DNA of 64,000 nucleotides, taken from positions 29,178,317 through 29,242,316 of the forward strand of contig CM071931.1 of NCBI GenBank assembly GCA_016081115.2, in the 5' to 3' direction. The notes below the pieces were generated by a model that searched no databases, was not told the DNA's origin, and was given only the letters and a program-made list of their open reading frames with translations. A program made the position numbers and the translations under genes. This document shows positions 42,839-54,326 of the stretch, in pieces (position 1 is the stretch's first letter; the number at the start of each line of letters is the position of its first letter). The stretch comes from Rehmannia glutinosa. Lineage: Eukaryota; Streptophyta; Magnoliopsida; Lamiales; Orobanchaceae.

Positions 42839-44316
42839 TGTAGGTTTCAAGGGGTAATGTGTAAAGTTTAGAAGGGGGTTGAATAAACTTTACCAACTTT
42901 TTGATTTTAGCCATTTTAAATAATTTCAGAGTTAACTCAAGTCAGCTAAGTCCTTGAAGGACAGCTAGGTTGGCTTACACAACAAAGTTACTTACATAAC
43001 AGACATCGATTGTCTTTGTTGATAGTATAACTTAGTTGTTTTCACTAAAATTTAGAAATGCAGATGACTTGGTTTTACCAAATGGAAGACTTTCACCCTT
43101 AGAGTTTTGAATACGTTTTTCAACACTTGTTTTAGCAATATTATTATCACAGACTTAACCAATTTAAATTATCAAGATATAAAATAATGCGAGAAATAAA
43201 GTGCGCTGAAAGTAAATAAACACAAACAAGTTTTATAGTGGTTCGAGGATGGGTAATTCCTCTAGTCCACTCTTCTCCAACACCTGGAGGAATCCATTAT
43301 GTAACTTGACTTGGTTACAAAGTAGTTAACAGTCCGAGTCAGCTTTGATCACACAGCCTGCTGCTCTTGGGACTCAACTTCTTCATAAGACGGTTGTCCT
43401 GCTACTTCAGCTTCCTTCAAACCTTTGGACTTGATAACTTAGCCCTCCAACAGTTTCAAAGCTCTGTTTTGATGGAACCTCAATACTTCTCCTTCAACCT
43501 TGGAGAGTAGACCCCTTTGTTCTTGAAAACAATTTTTCATCTTCAACTGATGAAGTTGTCTTTCCTTCACTCAGTGTGTTGGATCGACTTCCTTCGAGAT
43601 TGGGCTTGAAGATTTCTTTGAAACCTTGAGAGATATTTGCATGTTATTGCTTGAATGCTTGTATGCTTGATAGTCTGTGAAGCTCATAACTGTCTCTCAA
43701 ATGACTCCTCAGCCTTTTATTGTGCACATTTGAAAATATGTCCGTTGAAGAGATAGATACATTTTTCAAACAACACTTTGTAGGTTGTTGGCTTGTCTTG
43801 TCTTGCAGCATTAATGGAGACTGTACCTTGATTTTAATACTCTGCAACCTTTCCTTAGCCTCTGCAGAATTTCAGGTATATCCCATTGGTTCCTTGCTTT
43901 TTGCACTCTTTCAGAAAAATAACATTATTGCTGGGAGCTTGACACATGCCTATTTCCAGCAAAACCTTGACCTGTCTTGACAACGGATCTCTTTCAGATT
44001 TCTCGAGTCTTGTCTGCTCCATACCCTTTTGACATTCGATTCGAATTATTTTGGAATGACTTTGCATCGGTGGAGTCCGACCGAGATAGCTTTTCCGTCA
44101 CTTGACCGATTCTTCTCTTCACTTCACTCATGCCACACAATTGGGTCTTCACCTTTCTTTTAAGTCTTGTAATGTCGCAAACTTGGGTCAGTGTCTTCAA
44201 CTCACTCATACAAATTTTAACTATTAGAAGTTGAATTACATTTGAAATAGGGTGCCAACTTCCTAATCTAAGTTTTACATGGTATCATCAAATTGTATAC
44301 ATAAATTTTCCCAACA
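42839..44316 (-). repeat. 5' LTR of minus-strand Copia
   Basis: On the minus strand it starts TGTTGGGAAAATTTATG (right end 44316) and ends ...GAAACCTACA next to the PBS. Length 1,478 bp. ORFs inside are accidental. No second copy of this LTR is in the window. Confidence 0.82.
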
Positions 44317-44386
44317 CCCCATTACATGAGGTTATTTTTTTCTTAGTTTGCTCGAGGACGAGCAATGGTTTAAATTTGGGGGGATT
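44317..44386 (+). other. Gypsy 3' end with polypurine tract
   Basis: gctcgaggacgagcaatgg then aaatttggggggatt, the conserved phrase and PPT that precede a Gypsy (Tat/Athila-like) 3' LTR. Its element body has been displaced by the Copia on the left. Confidence 0.65.
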
Positions 44387-45870
44387 TGATACGTGTAAAA
44401 TATAAGTGCATTTAGAGGTTTCTTTGGATACATATTTGATACATTTGCATGTATATTTAGTGTGTTTTAGTTGGTTTCCTTTGTTGGGCATGATACTACG
44501 TATTCTTGTGATTTTTATAGGAAACGGAGCTAAAATTGTAAAGATATCAGTAGGATGGCCCGAACAAGAATGCCAAATGCAAAGAGATGATCAAATACGC
44601 AAAAACAATGACGAAAAACAAAGTACACGATCAAACCGTGTAATATTACACGACCGTGTATTCAGTTCCGCTGTGATTTTACACTCCTGATCGAGTTGTT
44701 CGAGGGAAGAATTTCAGAGATGGAATACATGACCGGACTGTGTATTAGTACACGGTCGTGTACTTTGTTCGAGGCCAAAAGAAGAATGAAATGCAATACA
44801 CGGCCGGACCGTATAGAATTACACTACCGTGTTTTGGTTTGGCGGCTGATTTGTTTTCTAATTCCGTCGAGACTCTACCAGTGATCTCTCAAAGCATCTA
44901 TAAAAGAAAGACCAAGCCCTACACATAGAGAGATGAATTTTATAACATCATACACGAAAATTACACTTGGGGAACACAAATTTACATACTTTGGAGAGGA
45001 AAACACAAATAATCGAACAATACCACAAAACCTTTTGTATCTTGGAGAGCACAAGGGTTCAAGACATAAAAGAAGGATCCATCCTGACAAGAAGAGTTCT
45101 ATCCTCTTAGTTTAGATCTCTTGTTTGTACTTTATTTGATGTCAAACTATTTTATTTCAAGTTTGTCTATGTATTTGTTGTCAAATATGTTAGGTTAAAC
45201 TTTCTGATCCTAGGGCATGACCAAAACTGTGGATTCATGTTAAATATAATTTGATTATTTTTCTTAATTGGTTTTTGTGTTCTATTTATGGATTCGAGTG
45301 CTTCTTTCTTATAGATTATATGATCAATAATTTGCATGTCATATTTGTTAGTTCATAATTCGGGAGATCAGTTCTAACCTATGAAAAACGAGTTCATAAT
45401 ATAAACGGGTATAGAGTCGGGAGGCTTATAACTGTTTGTGGAAAGTACTTCAATTCAAAGATCGTTTGGGAGTTAATATTAATTGTTGAGTAGGGATGCT
45501 AGCAATTGGTATTAATCAACTGTTTATTTGTTTCTGGAGGGGGAATAAACTAATTTAGGATTTGAATCCATAGATACACATAAATTATTATTGAAAGAAG
45601 CATGTTGAGATTATGTATCTAGAGTTGCTTTCGTATTTGTTCAAAGCTTGTGGAGTTCGGGTCTTTGATAATTTTAGATATTTTATTTGTCAACTTAGAA
45701 TTTAGTGTAGATAAGCAAATTTTTAATTTTCGACCGCTTCAATAAAATTGGAATACGAGATTGCTGTACTTTGTGTTTCGTATTCAATCCCTGAGGAATA
45801 CAATCTTGCTTGCTGCTATTTGCTAGCTACACTATATTCTTGCAGTTTAGTGAAAAGATTTTCACGATCA
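44387..45870 (+). repeat. Gypsy LTR, plus orientation
   Basis: Starts tgatacgtgtaaaa after the PPT. Aligns by eye with the reverse complement of 46600-48049 at its start (tgcatttagaggtttc/tgcattttgggg), in its acacggtcgtgt palindromes (44625-44835) and at its end (aataaaattggaatacgag, ctgaggaatac). The right end is approximate. Confidence 0.6.
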
Positions 45871-46599
45871 GTCATGCATATGATCAATTTGTGTGGTTAA
45901 ACGATCAACCATTGTATAATGGCGATGAGTGGTTGTTGATAGGCGACAACGATGTATTGACATAAAGTGTCGTTCAAGAAATACAAAGAACAAGAAAGTC
46001 TTGATAATTGTAATAATTACTTATACAATGACTGTCATATGAATATCTTCGTCATCCATAGATTCTTGAAAACCTACAAAATATATATTCAAGCTCTCAA
46101 ATTTGAGTTTTTAATAAGGGTCCTAATTTGATATATTAAAATGACTGTTTGCTATGTTTTTTGTTTTTGGAATTCTTTACCAAACATATGTAAGAGATAT
46201 TTCTGAAATTAGAGATGTGAAGATCGGAGGAAGATTTATTTCATGTTGTTGGACAGTTATATTCAAGTCTGATACTAGTTAATAGGGTCAGTTATATTCA
46301 CAGAGCCTATTTCACAACAGTACTAAAATTGGTAGTAGTAGTTAGTAAGCCTTAACAATACTCCCAACATAACTGGATAAAATTATTCAAGCTCATCACA
46401 ACACTACTAAAATAAGAATATAGAATTTTCAATATTCGCATACGTGCACAGAAACTTTACAATTTCACAGAGGTGTACGTTTTAATTATGTCTTCAAAAA
46501 ATTCCTGAGATTTGGGATTGAAAATGACAAATTATACCAACTATTTGACAGTGTTAATACAAGGAATAATAGGTCATTGTTCGTCAAAAAATATTTGGA
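45871..46599. other. Unassigned AT-rich sequence
   Basis: About 730 bases between two oppositely oriented Gypsy LTRs. No ORF, RNA gene or repeat that I recognise. It may be internal sequence of one of the elements. Confidence 0.4.
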
Positions 46600-48049
46600 T
46601 CTTACAACTACAAGTGTACAGTGTAATTTATAAAATAATGGCAAGCAATGTCGTAATCCTCAGAGATTGACTACGAAACACTTAGACTATAATAACATCA
46701 TATTCCAATTTTATTTAGCGGCCGGATATCAAGTGTTTATAAAAATCGAAAAATAAAATAAAAAAGAAATAAATTTGCGAATCCCACAAGTATTTACAAC
46801 AACTACGGAACCAATCATTGGCACATAATCTCAACATGTTTCTTCAATATTAAATCTAATTAAAGTTTAACAAAACCAATTCATACAATTCTATGGGTTC
46901 AATTCCTAAGTTAGTCTATTCCCCCTCTCGGCGATAAATAAACAACAGATTAATAACAATTGTAGATCTCCGATACGTTACAACTATTCTTAACTCCGAA
47001 AAGATTTATGAATTGAATGACTCCCCACTAACAACAATTGTAGGTCTCCCACTGCTTACACTCGTTTATGTCTGAATTTGATTTCCATCTTTATTAGAAC
47101 TCATCTCCCGAATCTCGCACTAACAAATATGACATGCTAATGATTGATCAGATAACAAGCAATTAAGAATAAGCACTCGAATTCATAAAATAGAACGCAT
47201 GAATCAATTAAGAAAACAATTGATCAAGATTTAACATGAATCCATAGTTTCGTTATGCCCTAAACTCCGAAAGATTAGCCAAACGTTAATAACAAATTCA
47301 TAGACAAATTCGAAATCAACATTATGACAACGTTTAATCACAGACAAGAGATCTAGACATAGAAAGGAAACCCCTTCTTGTCAGGATAAATTTCTCTCCT
47401 AACCCTTCGAAGCTCTTGTGCTTCCGTAGATGCGAAAGGCCTTGTCGTTTTCTTCGCGACCTAGCCCTCTCTCTTAGAAGACCTCGGATCTTGTGTTTTT
47501 GCGTAATTTGATGTGTTGTATGTGGTATGAATTGATTCTTTTTCGTGCAAGCCTTGAGTCCCTTTTATAGATGCTTGGGGAGATCACTTGTAAAGTTGCA
47601 ACGGGAAAAAGACTATGAAAAACACGTGGCAGAGTCCCATACGGCCTGGCCTTGTAGCCTCACATGGTCGTGTGGGTTCTATGTAGACCAACTCCACACG
47701 CCCGTGTGGGTCCACACGGTCTGGCCGTGTGGCTTGGTTTCATCCCATGTTTCTTCCCTTTTTCACACGGGTGTGTCATACGGCCGTGGGTCCCACACGG
47801 TCCGACTGTAATGTGTTTTTATCCATTTTCTTCGTCTTTTTGATCTTTTCTTCGCACTCGCCGGTCTTATCCGGCCTTTCAACTGATATTTCTTCCATTA
47901 AACTTCGTTTCCTGTAAAAAGTTAAAATAATACGCATTATCATGCCCTTCTAAGGAAACCAAGTAAAAACACACCAAATATGCGTGCAAATTCATCAAAT
48001 ATATATCATTTTATGCCCCAAAATGCACATATATTTTATACGCATCAAA
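46600..48049 (-). repeat. Gypsy LTR, minus orientation
   Basis: Right end tatacgcatca is the reverse complement of the LTR start tgatgcgtata and is followed by the antisense PPT (aaatccccaaac) and the gctcgtcctcg phrase, so it is a 3' LTR of a minus-strand element. It contains cacacgg/ccgtgtg palindromes at 47640-47815. The left end is approximate. Confidence 0.65.
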
Positions 48050-49261
48050 ATCCCCAAACTTAAAGCATTGCTCGTCCTCGTGCAAATTAAGAAAAATAGT
48101 ATTAAGTGGTAAAACGAATACACAAGAACACTATAAGCATTTAATCTCATATGACTCCATACTCAAGTGAATCATACAATTCATTATCAAGAAGTCATCT
48201 TTCATAAGCTCGGCATAATTAATACTCTCTTGGGTACTTGACACCGCGACTCACAAATAGATAGTGTATCACTCGACTCTCAAAAGTATATAGATGTTAA
48301 ACGGGCTGGCCCTAGCCTAGCCCTAACGAGCTTCGGGCTAAACGGGCTTCGGGCTAAATGGGCTAGCATATTGTGAACCTAACCCTAATCCCTAACGGAC
48401 TTCTAAAAACAAGCCACTATCGGGTTATAAATCAAAACAATTAAAAGTTATATATTTAAATCTAAAAATTTAAACTCGAACATATACAACATTTAAGTTT
48501 AACATGTTATGTCAAAGTATACATTATAAAAAATCTTGCATAGTTTATAATTATATTGCATGCATTAATAAAATTTTAAATTTAAATATTCCATTATCTA
48601 TATTTTAAAAATAAAACTATAATAATAAAAGATAGCATTATATAGTATATATACCCATGTAAATTAAAAAAATAATATTTTTTAAAAAATGCATATGACT
48701 ATAAGTCATATTTTTTAAAATTATATATTTAAACCTATTAAAGATGAGGAGATGTGAGTTTAAAAATATATTTAGTAATAGGCAATATGTGATAAAATAG
48801 ATTTATAATATTAGGATTATATTTATTTTTAAAAAATAAAAACAATTGGCAAAGCGGGCCTAGCCCTTAACATACGGGCTAGTCCTAACTGCCCGGGGAT
48901 AAACGTTCGAGCCAAAAAGGCCCGAATTTAAATGGGCCAAAATAATTCAGCCCTAACCTTCTTTATTCCCGGTTTAAACGGTCCGAGCCAACGGGCCGCG
49001 ACCCGTTTAACATCTCTACAAAAGTGTATGGAAGGTGTCTACGCTCAAATTCAATTCAGTGAATGTAGAACTACCATAGGCTTGCAAATCGTCTAACATC
49101 TCGACCACTTTTTTTGCGTGCACAATTTAAGAATGAAAAAGGATTTTCATTAGGTTGTAATGTAGCTTTTTGGTAAGGGTAGGGAAAATTTGGATTAAGT
49201 GACTTGACTTGAGCATATAGAATTTAAGCGCCACGACTTTGCAATTCACCAACCCAATTAT
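47941..49261 (-). repeat. 1.3 kb tandem triplication, unit 1
   Basis: Unit from catgcccttctaaggaaacc to caacccaatt, covering ~110 bases of LTR, the PPT, antisense 3' internal region and one hAT-like MITE. The next two units follow head to tail with periods of 1,321 and 1,328 bases. Confidence 0.9.
48291..49019. mobile_element. hAT-like MITE in unit 1
   Basis: 729 bp with inverted ends (atagatgttaaacggg; reverse complement of right end gtagagatgttaaacggg) and an 8 bp target duplication aaaagtat / aaaagtgt (one mismatch). GC-rich subterminal words such as gggctagccc and cgggctaaacggg flank an AT-rich core. No transposase. Confidence 0.75.
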
Positions 49262-50589
49262 CATGCCCTTCTAAGGAAACCAAGTAAAAACACACCAAAT
49301 ATGAGTGCAAATTCATCAAATATATATCATTTTATGCCCCAAAATACACGTATATTTTATACGCATCAAAATCCCCAAACTTAAAGCATTGCTCGTCCTC
49401 GTGCAAATTAAGAAAAATAGTATTAAGTGGTAAAACGAATACACAAGAACACTATAAGCATTTAATCTCATATGACTCCATACTCAAGTGAATCATACAA
49501 TTCATTATCAAGAAGTCATCTTTCATAAGCTCGGCATAATTAATACTCTCTTGGGTACTTGACACCGCGACTCACAAATAGATAGTGTATCACTCGACTC
49601 TCAAAAGTATATAGATGTTAAACGGGCTGGCCCTAGCCCTAACGAGCTTCGGGCTAAACGGGCTTCGGGCTAAATGGGCTAGCATATTGTGAACCTAACC
49701 CTAATCCCTAACGGACTTCAACTAAACAAGCCACTATCGGGTTATAAATCAAAACAATTAAAAGTTATATATTTAAATCTAAAAATTTAAACTCGAACAT
49801 ATACAACATTTAAGTTTAACATGTTATGTCAAAGTATACATTATAAAAAAATCTTGCATAGTTTATAATTATATTGCATGCATTAATAAAATTTTAAATT
49901 TAAATATTCCATTATCTATATTTTAAAAATAAAACTATAATAATAAAAGATAGCATTATATAGTATATATACCCATGTAAATTAAAAAAATAATATTTTT
50001 TTAAAAAAAATATGCATATGACTATAAGTCATATTTTTGAAAATTATATATTTAAACCTATTAAAGATGAGGAGATGTGAGTTTAAAAAATATATTTAGT
50101 AATAGGCAATATGTGATAAAATAGATTTATAATATTAGGATTATATTTATTTTTAAAAAAATAAAAACAATTGGCAGGCTAGCGGGCTAGCCCGGTTAAC
50201 ATACGGGCTAGTCCTAACGGGCCTCGGGATAAACGGTTCAGGCCAAAAAAGGCCCGAATTTAAATGGGCCAAAATAATTCAGCCCTAACCTTCTTTATTC
50301 CCGGTTTAAACGGTCCGAGCCAACGGGCCGCGACCCGTTTAACATCTCTACAAAAGTGTATGGAAGGTGTCTACGCTCAAATTCAATTCAGTGAATGTAG
50401 AACTACCATAGGCTTGCAAATCGTCTAACATCTCGACCACTTTTGCGTGCACAATTTAAGAATGAAAAAGGATTTTCATTAGGTTGTAATGTAGCTTTTT
50501 GGTAAGGGTAGGGAAAATTTGGATTAAGTGACTTGACTTGAGCATATAGAATTTAAGCGCACAGACTTGCAATTCACCAACCCAATTAT
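49262..50589 (-). repeat. 1.3 kb tandem triplication, unit 2
   Basis: Repeat of unit 1, differing by a few substitutions and homopolymer-length changes. Because the unit begins inside the LTR, each unit boundary re-creates the LTR start-PPT junction. Confidence 0.9.
49611..50351. mobile_element. hAT-like MITE in unit 2
   Basis: Copy of the unit 1 MITE at the same position in the repeat unit, so it was amplified with it and not inserted separately. Confidence 0.75.
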
Positions 50590-51914
50590 CATGCCCTTCT
50601 AAGGAAACCAAGTAAAAACACACCAAATATGAGTGCAAATTCATCAAATATATATCATTTTATGCCCCAAAATACACGTATATTTTATACGCATCAAAAT
50701 CCCCCAAACTTAAAGCATTGCTCGTCCTCGTGCAAATTAAGAAAAATAGTATTAAGTGGTAAAACGAATACACAAGAACACTATAAGCATTTAATCTCAT
50801 ATGACTCCATACTCAAGTGAATCATACAATTCATTATCAAGAAGTCATCTTTCATAAGCTCGGCATAATTAATACTCTCTTGGGTACTTGACACCGCGAC
50901 TCACAAATAGATAGTGTATCACTCGACTCTCAAAAGTATATAGATGTTAAACGGGCTGGCCCTAGCCCTAACGAGCTTCGGGCTAAACGGGCTTCGGGCT
51001 AAATGGGCTAGCATATTGTGAACCTAACCCTAATCCCTAACGGACTTCGGGCTAAACAAGCCACTATCGGGTTATAAATCAAAAAAATTAAAAGTTATAT
51101 ATTTAAATCTAAAAATTTAAACTCGAACATATACAACATTTAAGTTTAACATGTTATGTCAAAGTATACATTATAAAAAAATCTTGCATAGTTTATAATT
51201 ATATTGCATGCATTAATAAAATTTTAAATTTAAATATTCCATTATCTATATTTTAAAAATAAAACTATAATAATAAAATATAGCATTATATAGTATATAT
51301 ACCCATATAAAATGAAAAAAATAATATTTTTTTTAAAAAAATATGCATATGACTATAAGTCATATTTTTTAAAATTATATATTTAAACCTATTAAAGATG
51401 AGGAGATGTGATTTTAAAAATATATTTAGTAATAGGCAATATGTGATAAAATAGATTTATAATATTAGGATTATATTTATTTTTAAAAAATAAAAACAAT
51501 TGGCAAGGCTAGCGGGCTAGCCCTTGCTAACATACGGGCTAGTCCTAATGGGCCTCGGATAAACGCTTCGAGCCAAAAAAGCCCGAATTTAAATGGGCCA
51601 AAATAATTCAGCCCTAACCTTCTTTTTTCCCGGTTTAAACGGTCGAGCCAACGGTCGCGACCCGCTTAACATCTCTACAAAAGTGTATGGAAGGTGTCTA
51701 TGCTCAAATTCAATTCAGTGAATGTAGAACTACCATAGGCTTGCAAATCGTCTAACATCTCGACCACTTTTGTGTGCACAATTTAAGAATCAAAAAGGAT
51801 TTTCATTAGGTTGTAATGTAGCTTTTTGGTAACGGTAGGGAAAATTTGGATTAAGTGACTTGACTTGAGCATATAGAATTTAAGCGCACAGACTTGCAAC
51901 TCACCAACCCAATT
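50590..51914 (-). repeat. 1.3 kb tandem triplication, unit 3
   Basis: Third unit. It ends where caacccaattt continues into catcataatactc, probably the original flank of the amplified segment. Confidence 0.9.
50940..51678. mobile_element. hAT-like MITE in unit 3
   Basis: Third copy, slightly more diverged at its right end (cccgcttaacatct). Confidence 0.75.
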
Positions 51915-52427
51915 TCATCATAATACTCATTTCTCAAGATATTTTCTTTTTCAACTTAATTTCACCCTTATTTCTTTTTCTTTTTCTTTTTCCATTCTTA
52001 GGCCTTCTTGCCTTCTTTTCTTTTTGTCTTTATCCTCAAACTCTCATTTTTTCACAATTTTCAGAATTTTTCTTTTCTTTTGCTCGATTTTCTCTATATT
52101 TTTCAGAGGTTTTTTTCGAGCTTCATACATTTTTCATTTACCCAGATACTGTTCATCCCTCTTTCTTTGGCCAACTTCCTCTCTTTTTTCATAAATTTTC
52201 ACCACATCTCCCCCAAACTTGTTCATTTTCTATAAGCTCAAGAAATTTCAGGGTTAAATCATTTTTTCAATTTTAAAGATCAATGTGGCTAAAAATAAAA
52301 AGTTTTGGCTCAAAATTGGCTAATTAGGGAATCATGAGTTCATAGTTAGGTTTTTTAGGCTAAACAAACATGGCCTTAGATCATTTTCAAAAATTGCAAA
52401 GACACGTGGCTTCAGCAATTGTAGATT
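51915..52427 (-). other. Antisense 3' internal region of Gypsy element, pyrimidine-rich
   Basis: T/C-rich sequence with tttctttttcttttt runs and cccccaaacttg (antisense PPT-like, about 52208). No credible gene; the ORF at 52008 is a low-complexity Phe/Leu run. Confidence 0.5.
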
Positions 52428-53502
52428 AATAACAATTGTTGATCTCCCGATACATTACAACTAGTATTAACTCCCAAAAGATTTATGAATTGAATGACTC
52501 CCCACAAACAGTTGTAGGTCTCCCGACTCGTTACACCCGTTTATGTCTGAATTCGATTTCCTGTCTTTGTTAGAACTCATCTCCCGAATCTCGCACTAAC
52601 AAATATGACATGATAATTATTGATTAGATAACAAGCAATTAAGAATAAGCACTTGAATTCATAAAATAGAACGCATGAATTAATTAAAAAATTATTAATC
52701 AAGATTTAACATGAATCCATAGTTTCGATTATGCCTCTAAGATCCGAAAGATTAGCCAAACATTGATAACAAATTCATAGACAAATTCGAAATCAACATT
52801 ATGACATCGTTTAAGCACATACAAGAGATCTAGACATAGAAAGAGAACCCATTCTTGTCAGGATGGATTCCTCTCCTAAGCCTTCGAAGCTCTGCTTCCA
52901 TAGATGCGAAAGATCTTGTGGTGTTCTTCGCGACCTAGCCCTCCTCTCTCAGAACACCTTGGATCTTGTGTTCCTGCGTAATTTGATGTGTTGTATGTGG
53001 TATAGATGCTTGGAGAGATCACTTGTAGAGTTGGAACGGGAAAAGGACTCCGAAAAACGTGTGGCAGAGTCCCACACGGCCTGGTCGTGTAGCCTCACAT
53101 GGTCGTGTGGGTTGTAGACCAACTCCACACGCCTGTGTGGGTCCACACGGTCTGGCCGTGCGGCTTGGTTCCGTCCCCGGTTTCTTTCCTTTGTCACACG
53201 GACATGTATATTTTCACATGGGTGTGTCACACGGTCGTGTGGTCCCACGCGGTCCGACCGTGTGATGTGTTTTTGTCCATTTTCTTCGTCTTTTTTATCT
53301 TCTCTTTGCACTCGTCAGTCCTATCCGGGTCTTTCAACTGATATTTCTTCGATTAAGCTCCGTTTTCTGTAAAAAGTTACACGAATACGCAGTATCATGC
53401 CCTTCTAAGGAAACCAAGTAAAAACACACTAAATATACGTGCAAATACATCAAATATATATCATTTTAAGCCCCAAAATGCACGTATATTTTACACGCAT
53501 CA
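52428..53502 (-). repeat. Gypsy LTR fragment, minus orientation
   Basis: Matches 46943-48049: agattaataacaattg at the left, cacgcatca at the right end. About 340 bases of its coding-strand 3' end are missing, so no PBS is found. It repeats the cacacggcctgg / cgtgtgg palindromes at 53070-53265. Confidence 0.75.
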
Positions 53503-54323
53503 ATCATGAATGAAAATGATATCAAGTAAACCAAAAAAAGACAATAAATGGCATTAATAACCAACAAAATTCTCCAATGTAAATAAAAAAAAAGACCAAC
53601 CAAATTCTACCTACAATATCCATATCTGAACAAGAGTAAAAGAAATGTAAATCGTTTGATTCAAAACCATAACACCCAAGCTGGTTTATGGATTTTGGCT
53701 CCTAAAAAAGCTGGTGAAATACATTTGTGTTTTTTATTTTATCAGAAATATCAATGTCTGTTTTTTCATAGCTATTTCATGATTAATTTTTCATCATCGC
53801 TTAATTAGCGTGGGGTTTTTGCATATTTAATATGATTTTGGTGTATTTTAGCCATTGCATATTTTCTTTAGGGTATTACTTATTTATTATGATTTTTGTG
53901 CAATTTCAACCATTGAATAGTTATTTTTTATTAATGCTTATTTAGTATGCGTTTGTTGTATTTTTAATATGACTCGTATGATAATGATTATTTCTTATAC
54001 ATCTATTGCATATTTAATATGATTTTGGTGCATTTTCAGCTTTTTTTTGGGTTGTTAAATCATTGAACGTTTATGTTTGGTTAATGCTTAATTATTAGTA
54101 AGATTTTGTTACCTATATGGTATTATTTTGTTGCAGGGTAGGATGTCTTGAAAAAGACTACTTTTCTCTTCTTTTTGCTGGAGTTTCAACTGTAATGGTC
54201 CCATTTACTTGCTAATAGTGTTGAAATTTTCATGCGTCTGGGTTTTTTTTTTTTTTTTTTTTTTTTTTTGCGTATGTTGTTCTGTAATTTTTATGGGATT
54301 TTATGTAGTACGAAGAAGATGAA
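53503..54323. other. Unassigned AT-rich sequence with poly-T tract
   Basis: No gene recognised. The phrase tttaatatgattttggtgcat recurs at about 53827, 54012 and in variants between, a loose tandem pattern. A run of 27 T lies at 54243-54269. This and 56170-57863 are the flanks of the CACTA insertion. Confidence 0.5.
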
Positions 54324-54326
54324 GGT

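Larger units (their letters stand above)
33791..44316 (-). mobile_element. Minus-strand Copia with long accessory ORF
   Basis: On the minus strand: 5' LTR (42839-44316), PBS, gag, a deleted protease/integrase start, integrase, RT, RNase H (to 38189), a 550-base spacer and a ~640-codon accessory ORF (37635 downward), interrupted at its far end by the MITE at 34042-34984. No 3' LTR is recognisable on the left, so the element is truncated. Many stops and frameshifts are present. Copia by domain order, SIRE-like by the accessory ORF position. Confidence 0.82.

Noticed and set aside
47941..51914. A CRISPR-like or centromeric satellite array
   Set aside because: Only three 1.3 kb units, without short spacers, and the unit is clearly Gypsy LTR/3' region plus a MITE.
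52863..53341. Overlapping ORFs rich in Cys, Trp and His
   Set aside because: They translate the CACACGG/CCGTGTG palindromes of a Gypsy LTR in several frames.
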